Positions 58,202 to 64,000 of a DNA stretch of 64,000 nt are shown here, piece after piece (within the stretch, counting starts at the first letter, position 1; every line of letters begins with the position of its first letter). A model generated the notes under the pieces. That model saw only the letters and a program-made list of their open reading frames with translations. It was not told where the DNA came from and did not search any database. The stretch is taken from the NCBI GenBank assembly GCA_023935145.1, contig CM043705.1, forward strand, positions 57,630,084-57,694,083, given 5' to 3'. This DNA comes from Bretschneidera sinensis (Eukaryota > Streptophyta > Magnoliopsida > Brassicales > Akaniaceae). Position numbers and translations under genes: made by a program.

Positions 58202-59923
58202 ATGAAGATCATTAAGAACCCATCTTTCTTCTTTCTAATCATCACAATTTCTTCATTCTTGGTCGTTACTTTGTCAGCCTCCTTCTCCTCCTCCTCCATA
58301 TCCTCTTTCTTCTCCTCCATGCTTCCGCGGTCGAACTTGTGGATAGATTCCGGCGGGTGGTGGGAGCTGGTGCAACACAGCGTTGGGGTCTCAGCCATGC
58401 ACATGCAGCTTCTCCACAACAACAAAGTTATCCTCTTTGACCGAACCGACATGGGTCCCTCAAACCTCTCCCTTCCTGCCGGAAACTGTCTCCTCACAGC
58501 CAAGAACACCACCGATTGCACCGCTCACTCCCTCCTCTACGACTTCGCATCAAACAAAATCCGTCCCCTCACCGTCCACACAGACACCTGGTGTTCCTCC
58601 GGCGCCCTCACACTTGACGGAACCCTTATCCAAACAGGCGGATACGTCAAAGGAGAGCGAGCCGTACGAACCTTCACCCCATGCGACGACGACATTTCAT
58701 GTGACTGGCTCGAGTTCCCTGGTTACCTTTCTTCGCGGAGATGGTATGCTACCAATCAGATTTTACCCGACGGGAGGATTTTTATTGTCGGCGGTAGAAG
58801 AGCTTTTACCTACGAGTTTTACCCCAAGAACAATGATTCTTCTTCACCTTCAAGTTTTTACCTTCGGTTCTTGGCTGAGACAAGAGACAAAGGTGAAGAG
58901 AACAATCTTTACCCCTTCGTTTATCTTTTACCAGACGGTAATCTGTTCATTTTCGCTAACAAGAGATCAATCTTGTTCGATTACGTCAGCAACCGGGTTG
59001 TCAAGGAGTTTCCGGTTATACCCGGGAACGATAAGAGGAATTACCCGAGCACGGGATCTTCGGTATTGCTTCCTCTCAAACTAACCGGAGGGAACAAGAC
59101 AGAAGCGGAGGTGATTGTGTGCGGTGGTGCACCCGCTGGTGCTTTTATAAAGTCCGACCAATCGACGCCGCAGGTGTTCGTTGAAGCGTCACGGACTTGC
59201 GGAAGACTGAAGGTAACCGACCCGAGCCCGAAATGGGTAATGGAATGCATGCCCACGCCACGTGTCATGCAGGATATGCTGCTATTACCAACCGGGGACG
59301 TCATCCTCGTCAACGGCGCTACTAATGGAACCGCTGGGTGGGAGGACGCTCACGGCCCGGCTCTGAATCCGGTTATTTACATGCCGGACGAAAAACCGAA
59401 CCGGAGGTTCGTAGTCCTCAACCCGACGAAGATCCCGAGGATGTACCACTCCACGGCAGTTTTATTGCCAGATGGCAGAATTCTAGTGGGCGGGAGCAAC
59501 CCGCACAGAACTTACAATTTCACAGCGTACCCGTACCCAACGGATTTGAGCTTGGAGGCTTATCACCCGCATTACTTGCACGTGCAGTACGATCGCGTGC
59601 GGCCTTCGATTTTGACCGTGGAGTCAACGGGAACGGTGTCGTATGGGCAGGCGTTTTCAATTACATTCGGACTCGCGATTTACTTGCCGGAGCGGGGGAT
59701 CTCGGTACGGCTCGTGGCGCCCTCTTTTACCACGCATTCCTTCGCCATGAACCAAAGGATGGTGGTTTTGCAAGTGGTGGGTGTGCAGCAGTTCTCTTTG
59801 TTTGCACACAAAGCCGTGGTTGCGGGCCCCACAAGTGCCACGGTGGCACCACCTGGATATTATATGATGTTCGTTGTCCACGCTGGCATCCCTAGTCTGG
59901 CTGTTTGGGTGAAGGTGATGTGA
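58202..59923 (+). CDS. Galactose oxidase-like aldehyde oxidase GLOX, secreted
   Basis: A single exon encoding 573 residues from ATG 58202; an in-frame ATG at 58181 would put seven polar residues before the signal peptide. The N-terminus is a clear secretion signal (about 8-28: FFFLIITISSFLVVTLSA). The glyoxal-oxidase N-domain follows, with kelch-like GR-F-VGG blades, then a C-terminal DUF1929 domain (from about 465). Residues equivalent to the galactose oxidase radical-copper site are visible: Cys131 (DTWCSSGAL) and Tyr182 (RRWYATNQILPDGR) for the Cys-Tyr cofactor, Tyr415 and His416 (RMYHSTAVLLPDGR), and His512 (TTHSFAMNQRM). Plant GLOX enzymes oxidise aldehydes or alcohols with O2, producing H2O2 in the cell wall, and have been linked to pollen, tapetum and defence; the substrate here is unknown. 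The frame is intact. High GC relative to its surroundings fits a single-exon gene. Confidence 0.95.
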   Translation: MKIIKNPSFFFLIITISSFLVVTLSASFSSSSISSFFSSMLPRSNLWIDSGGWWELVQHSVGVSAMHMQLLHNNKVILFDRTDMGPSNLSLPAGNCLLTAKNTTDCTAHSLLYDFASNKIRPLTVHTDTWCSSGALTLDGTLIQTGGYVKGERAVRTFTPCDDDISCDWLEFPGYLSSRRWYATNQILPDGRIFIVGGRRAFTYEFYPKNNDSSSPSSFYLRFLAETRDKGEENNLYPFVYLLPDGNLFIFANKRSILFDYVSNRVVKEFPVIPGNDKRNYPSTGSSVLLPLKLTGGNKTEAEVIVCGGAPAGAFIKSDQSTPQVFVEASRTCGRLKVTDPSPKWVMECMPTPRVMQDMLLLPTGDVILVNGATNGTAGWEDAHGPALNPVIYMPDEKPNRRFVVLNPTKIPRMYHSTAVLLPDGRILVGGSNPHRTYNFTAYPYPTDLSLEAYHPHYLHVQYDRVRPSILTVESTGTVSYGQAFSITFGLAIYLPERGISVRLVAPSFTTHSFAMNQRMVVLQVVGVQQFSLFAHKAVVAGPTSATVAPPGYYMMFVVHAGIPSLAVWVKVM

Positions 59924-61399
59924 TATCGGAGGGGAGGGATAATATTTCTACCATCATTTTCTCTCGACGATGATGACCTACGGTGAACCTGCATGATATA
60001 AGGGCATAAGGCTTAGGAGACATTCTTAATTTGTAGGCTCTTTTTTTTTTCCTGTTTAGAAGAAGTCTGTGGATTAGGATCCTAGCTAGGTCAGTGATTA
60101 CTCTTAATGAAGAAACATTAATTAAAATTATTTTTATTACTTGCTGGAACTAATTAGGATTTTTCTTTCTTTGAATTTTTTTTCTAAATTTCTCTGGGAT
60201 GAATGATATACTCGCCGTAATTCTCAATTCATCACCAAGGCCTTTGGCTGGTCTAAACCGCCGGTTGATTTTTATATTTAGATTTGAAAGAGAAAGGGGA
60301 AAAAAAGTGAAAATGTTTTCAATTATCAAATAATGTGGCGTTTTTTATTATAAAATAACGTGATTTTCACTTAACATAAAGGAGAATATATTTGGAAGTT
60401 CATAATAAAGCATGAGGAAGCAAAATAATGGTCATGAGGCCTTTGATAATATTTTGAATTTATGTAATATATTAATAATATTGTGATAAAAACATTGCAT
60501 CATTATATTATAATACCGTTTCAATAAAAAAAATTAATTTTCGATATTGCCAAAAAAAGAGATTTTCATATATATATATATATATTAAAAGAAGGTTGTC
60601 CTATTTTTTTTTGGTAGTTAAATACAGGACCATTTTACTGACATAATTCATCACTTCTTTAATGACTTTAGTGGTTCGGCCACTTGATCTTTTCCTTTGT
60701 AAACAATTCGCACGAAATTAATTTAATTAACGTGATACAAAAGTTTTATATATTTTAATATTTTAAATATACTTGGAGTAAACAACTTGTTTGTGCAGGA
60801 GTGAAGTTGAACCATAATGGTTTTGATTGATGTAAATTGAATTATGGAGTTTTATAAAAAAAAAAGATTTATGCATGTTTAATTTATCGATTAGAATTAA
60901 TAATATTAATTGATTTTTTTTAAAATAAATAATTATATTCATTGTTAAATTATATTTATTTAATTAATACTACATTCTTAATAAGATTTGATAAATTTAA
61001 GAGCTCAATAATTTTTAAAGTCCAAAATATAACTAAATGAACATATCTCGGCCATTAATACACGGGTCACAAGCTAGTGTTAAATAAACGGACCAAACCA
61101 TGACCCTTATGGCCTTACACATGCAACAAGTGAAAATGTGGCATTCATGCATCAAAAAGGGAAGTGCATATGTTATAGCATGCCAGTAATACTACTGCCA
61201 TATATTCCGTTTTCATGCTACAAAACTTTTTTTTAACATTTTTTATTTATTTATTTCTAACTCTATTCCTTCTTCATTTTTACATTTATTGGTGGAGTTT
61301 TCCTATAAAGGTGGGGTTATATTATCTGTATATTTTGGACGTTGACAAAAACTGGCCAGACGATTGGTTTATTTGTAAGACTTAGAGTCTATATAAAAT
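59924..61399. other. 3' UTR of GLOX-like gene and intergenic sequence
   Basis: The first 200 bases are the likely 3' UTR (AATGAAGAAACATTAATTAAAA near 60105-60126 could serve as polyadenylation context). The rest is AT-rich with a short (AT)n run at 60571-60586. No ORF or repeat with clear ends is supported. Confidence 0.45.
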
Positions 61400-62598
61400 T
61401 GTTGACTTTTATTTGATTTTAATAATGTTAAAATACTATTTAAATTGTTCTAACAATTTATTGTTTAAGTGTTTAAGTTTCAATAGCACTCAAATCAAAG
61501 AAAAATCGCAGAACTCATAAGAACACATGATACAAAGATAGTGAAGGAAATTTGAAAACGTAGAATAGGTTCGAAGGTAATCAACTTAAAGTTATAAATC
61601 TCTATTTATAAATACCTAGCTTTAAAAGTGCCTCATTATACTTACAAAATGTTTTAACAAAATTGTTTTGACTGGACATGCTTCTTTAAAACAGATCTGA
61701 AAATAGTTTTCACTGTCACAGGTCATCCAGTCGACTGAATAATCGACTGAATGAAAGTCATAAACTTCTTCATTTTGATTCAGTCGACTGAACAAACCAT
61801 CCAGTCGACTGAACATTCGAAAATAACGGTAATATTTTATATTTGGAGCTCTATTCAGTGCAATAAATGCTCCAAACCACTCCTAAACGGGATTTTAAGT
61901 GGGTAATGGCTAGTCGGCCTTTTAAGTATAAAAATCCATCATAAATGAGAGACTTAAACAACTCTTGTGCAATTAATTTTTATCTTTTCATTTTATATCA
62001 TTCAAAGCTTTCAAAAACTTTTCTGAGTCATTCTTAAAAGCTTTGTACTTCTAAGAGATATACATTATTCCTTGTAAGAGCCTTAAATACAAAGTCTATC
62101 TTGTTCTTGTTCATCAAATTCTTAATCATTGTAAAGAGGAAGAGTTGGTGTAACTATTAAAGTGCTTAGGAGTTAAACACTTCTTGTAAAGGACTTCCTT
62201 AAATGGAAGAGATTTTGTACGGTTTGGGCAACATCTACGAAGTTGCTTGAGTTATTAGTGGATTGCTTCAAGAAGGTTTCTTGAAGAGAGTGAACGTAGG
62301 GTCGAACAAATCTAATATTACCAAACCATTATAAATAACGTTTGCACTTTCTCTTCTTTATCTCTTTACTTTCAGCACCATTATACCTGCTACTTTTATT
62401 TGTGCTTGAAAAGCTTTTAAAACTTGTATATTCCACAAAAAGTATTAAAAACCCAATTCACCCCTCTTGGGTTTGGACTTTAGTCTACAATTGGTATTAG
62501 AGCCCTGTTCTCAATTTTAAGGTCATCTTAGTTTATCCGATGGCTAACAATAGTTACACCGAAGGTCACTCTTATATTAGACCTCATTTGTTAAATGA
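61400..62598 (+). mobile_element. Ty1/copia element, 5' LTR and gag start (interrupted)
   Basis: The LTR 61400-62489 (TGTTGACTTT to AGTCTACA) is followed at 62491 by TTGGTATTAGAGCCC, the initiator-tRNA primer site typical of plant Ty1/copia elements. A gag ATG follows at 62540, with SYTEGHSYIRPHLLND as its first residues, similar to the start of SIRE-type copia gag. The reading is cut at 62598 by an Athila-like LTR. The remainder should lie to the right of the window, after that element. Confidence 0.75.
61728..61811. repeat. CAGTCGACTG palindromes in the copia LTR
   Basis: The perfect 10-base palindrome CAGTCGACTG occurs at 61728-61737, 61781-61790 and 61802-61811, with a partial copy (TCGACTGA) at 61743. 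They lie upstream of the TTTAAGTATAAAAATCC TATA-like sequence at about 61919-61935, so in U3. Confidence 0.8.
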
Positions 62599-63929
62599 TG
62601 ATAAGTTCTTAAATATTCATATTTAAGCCCCTTAATTTACGTGTGTTAAGCATTTTGTCTATATGTTTTAGTCTGTTTTACTTCATTTTGTGTGTTTCAC
62701 ATGTTTTTATAGGTCTTGGAGAAAAAGGAAGCAGTTTTGGCACTTAAGGGAAGAAGCCTGGAAATCCTGGAGCAGCTTCTGGTCAAAGTGCGATCGATCG
62801 CACTACTACATGCAATCGAGCGCACATGCGATCGTTCGCTCGTTCACACACATGAAGGATCGAGCGCAGCAATGCGATCGAGCACAAAATGCATGCGATC
62901 GAGTGCACATGTACAGGTGTGAACAGTAAACTGCATAACCATATTTTGGAAATAAAGGAGTTTTGTGTTTTAGGAAAGTTTAGGAACTCATGAGCCTTCT
63001 AGGACTACTCAAGCCTTATAAATACACCTATAAAGCACACATAAATCATCGAATCACTTCTTTAATCACTTCTTCAATCTTTTACTTTTAGCTTGGAGAA
63101 GGAAACTGTGGAGGAGAATTGACGACTCTTCTCTCGGGTTTCTTCTTTCCTTTATTTTTATTATGTATACTTAACTTTTAGTAAGGGCTTGGTTGAAGCC
63201 CTAATTATGTTTACTCAATAAATTTAGCTTTGGCACCTTTGCGATATTTATGTTGTGTTGCTTAACTTGATTAATACCTACTTTTATTTAAATTCCTCAT
63301 ATGTATATGTCTGATTAATATGTGCATGTGGTATGGACTTGTTAGTTAGATCAATTTGGATGACCGAGTCCTGGGTCTGACATTAGTAACAAAAGATATC
63401 CACACCAAATTCTTAGATTAATCAACATGGGAAACCAAGAGTAGATACCATGCTCTAGGTCCCGTGTGGTTGTCGATTTCCATAGATCCTATGCTCTCTT
63501 AAGGAACAACTCAGCATACACCAATTTGAATCCCTTGAGAGAGAAAAGAGTTAGAGTAAATACCATGCCTAACTCATTGCTTAGGGAGATCAATAGCTTA
63601 AGAAGTAGATACCATGCCCTTAGGTTGACAAACATTAGGTATTCATGACATCAGTAAAGCATTGGCATACTGTTTTGTTGTGGTAGCATGATTAGTGGTG
63701 GATATCAAGTCCCTAAGCCTTTATCTTTATTATTTTACCTTTATCAAAATTAACTCTTTTATTATTTCTATCTTTTTACATTGCGAATATAATTCTAAAT
63801 CCAACTTTACCAATCCCTGTGGAGATGATCTTGCTTTCGCACACTATACTACATTGTTGACCTTGTGCACTTGTAAGTAAAACGAGTGTCATTATTTGCC
63901 CAGTAATTTATGTGGATAATCGCTCAACA
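62599..63929 (+). repeat. 5' LTR of an Athila-like element leaving the window
   Basis: 1331 bases, TGATAAGTTC to GCTCAACA, in plus orientation and directly followed by AGTTTTTGGCGCCGTTGCC. The TATA motif CCTTATAAATACACC is at 63013-63027. U3 carries eight or so CGATCGAGCGC-type motifs (62789-62912). It is related to the LTRs of nested element 2 and to the solo LTR. The 5 bases left of it are AATGA; the same five bases should follow its other LTR outside the window. Confidence 0.88.
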
Positions 63930-63935
63930 AGTTTT

Positions 63936-63953
63936 TGGCGCCGTTGCCGGGGA
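63936..63953 (+). promoter_or_regulatory. Perfect tRNA-Asp-type primer binding site
   Basis: TGGCGCCGTTGCCGGGGA, six bases after the LTR. This is the unmutated form of the site found degraded in the other Athila-like elements here, suggesting this is among the younger copies. Confidence 0.88.
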
Positions 63954-64000
63954 TTGTGCTAAATTTCTTTTTGGAATTATTTTCGTTAGTTTTTATTTTA
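63954..64000 (+). other. Internal leader of the last Athila-like element
   Basis: TTGTGCTAAATTTCTTTTTGG continues the element past the primer site; the mirrored sequence next to the primer site of nested element 2 (38700-38737) is closely similar. The element continues beyond the window. Confidence 0.7.

Noticed and set aside
58383..59084. 233-codon alternative frame within the GLOX-like gene, and others at 59041-59313 and 59338-59895
   Set aside because: They overlap a complete 573-residue enzyme with all catalytic residues. Long shadow frames are expected in GC-richer exons.

Overview
The window is nuclear DNA of a flowering plant, probably a woody eudicot. It is strongly AT-rich. Genes are spaced by kilobases and have GT-AG introns. 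LTR retrotransposons and small inverted-repeat elements fill most of the space. The species cannot be fixed from the sequence alone.

Three cellular genes can be supported. (1) On the minus strand, the first three coding exons of a conserved plant protein of unknown function lie at 3658-4840, with a 5' UTR intron up to about 5583; the later exons are not in view. (2) On the plus strand, 50009-54213 is a seven-exon PAS/LOV (twin-LOV) blue-light receptor-like protein of 398 aa. Its N-terminal PAS/LOV domain lacks the flavin-binding cysteine and its C-terminal LOV domain keeps it. (3) On the plus strand, 58202-59923 is a single-exon, secreted, galactose-oxidase-like radical copper oxidase (aldehyde oxidase GLOX type) with all expected active-site residues.

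The rest is mostly transposons. 1-1850 holds a decayed element whose ORF resembles an RRM of polypyrimidine-tract-binding proteins. 6814-8105 is an extremely AT-rich TIR-bounded element. 10100-21001 is a decayed minus-strand chromovirus (Tekay/Del-like Ty3/gypsy); its 5' LTR is about 5.5 kb because a 1.7-kb block is present three times. 22246-46656 is a nest: a plus-strand Athila-like Ty3/gypsy element, in gag-pol order, interrupted by three antisense insertions, each with an exact 5-bp target-site duplication. These are a shrunken Athila-like element in gag (24197-30611), an Athila-like element without reverse transcriptase inside the RT region (32926-40086), and a solo LTR (43604-44867).

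The right edge has a Ty1/copia 5' LTR and gag start (61400-62598), cut by the 5' LTR of another Athila-like element (62599-63929) that runs out of the window. The Athila-like LTRs share CpG-rich palindromes around GCTCGATCGC in U3. The two non-autonomous nested elements share a duplicated non-coding motif downstream of pol. These two signals, the repeat architecture of the chromovirus LTR and the nest chronology are the most interesting features. No CRISPR array, tRNA, rRNA or other structural RNA gene was recognised.
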